Below, one piece after another: positions 63,986 through 64,000 of a DNA stretch of 64,000 bases. The translations under genes were made by a program, and so were the position numbers. The stretch comes from Solirubrobacteraceae bacterium (GTDB taxonomy: Bacteria; Actinomycetota; Thermoleophilia; Solirubrobacterales; Solirubrobacteraceae): NCBI GenBank assembly GCA_029263125.1, contig JAJCYD010000008.1:1-64000 (forward strand), read 5' to 3'. Numbering within the stretch: the first letter of the stretch is position 1; every line of letters starts with the position of its first letter. Under the pieces are notes generated by a model. It had not been told where the DNA came from. It made no database searches and was given only the letters and a program-made list of their open reading frames with translations.

Positions 63986-64000
63986 CGAGGTGTAGTTCAG
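63986..64000 (+). tRNA. Possible 5' end of a tRNA cut by the window edge
   Basis: CGAGGTG-TA-GTTC-AG has the spacing of a tRNA 5' half: seven acceptor bases, positions 8-9 TA, and D-stem GTTC. Only 15 bases are visible, so the identity is open; a 5' C is commonest in tRNA-Pro, and a G just before would suit tRNA-His. Confidence 0.35.

Overview
The window reads as one high-GC, gene-dense actinobacterial chromosome segment. The best guess is class Thermoleophilia (Solirubrobacter/Conexibacter-like). This rests on several traits: a split menaquinol:cytochrome c reductase whose third subunit is a cytochrome b C-terminal domain fused to cytochrome c, a bifunctional-nuclease protein, HadA/HadB-type dehydratases, DUF4333 and DUF4242 proteins, GTG starts, and many TANNNT boxes only 6-9 nt before start codons. 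Lineage is inferred from gene content; no rRNA is present.

Layout. 1-4.2 kb: tail of a MetE-like methyltransferase with a strong terminator, an AbiEi-HTH/DUF559 fusion, a HadB/HadA pair, an SDR and an MFS exporter. 4.2-10.5 kb: lepA-murJ, rpsT, an ABC-F factor and a DUF4333 lipoprotein. 10.5-20 kb: TetR, bifunctional nuclease, ddl with a PLP aminotransferase, then a surface-glycan row (DUF4126, phosphodiesterase, GtrA, two GT87-like enzymes) ending in vapBC. 20-24 kb: a ymdB-like phosphodiesterase with a duplicated 3' end, AI-2E exporter, small catalase. 23.7-31.6 kb: hemB, a fused AhbB/AhbA siroheme-decarboxylase-like protein, hemL, a hypothetical protein, the qcr operon, menG and a polyprenyl diphosphate synthase, so heme, quinone and electron transport are grouped. 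31.6-34.5 kb: Zn-ribbon protein, tatA, an unusual tatC, a TPR protein, tRNA-Lys(CTT).

34.5-53.6 kb is dominated by signalling: three OmpR-type two-component systems, a PepSY protein, a two-ATPase FtsX-type ABC module, two ECF sigma loci with membrane partners, and an ArsR-type metal-sensor operon. It is bounded by intact tRNA-Lys and, 19 kb downstream in the same orientation, a degraded copy of the same tRNA's 3' part, so it may be an old genomic island. Just beyond lies a 117-nt nested palindrome.

54-64 kb: a drug-type ABC exporter, two DUF4242 proteins, a BTAD/AAA regulator, a class IV aminotransferase with a UDP-GlcNAc 2-epimerase and hexapeptide acyltransferase, purA, a DnaC-like ATPase, an antitoxin/PIN-tail fusion, and possibly the first bases of a tRNA at the edge.

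I did not find one clearly new multi-gene system. The strongest unexplained signals are the tRNA-bounded interval, the nested palindrome, the ymdB/vapB duplication scar, the TatC insertion, and two proteins sharing an unfamiliar GPPW-containing extracellular domain beside an ECF sigma factor.
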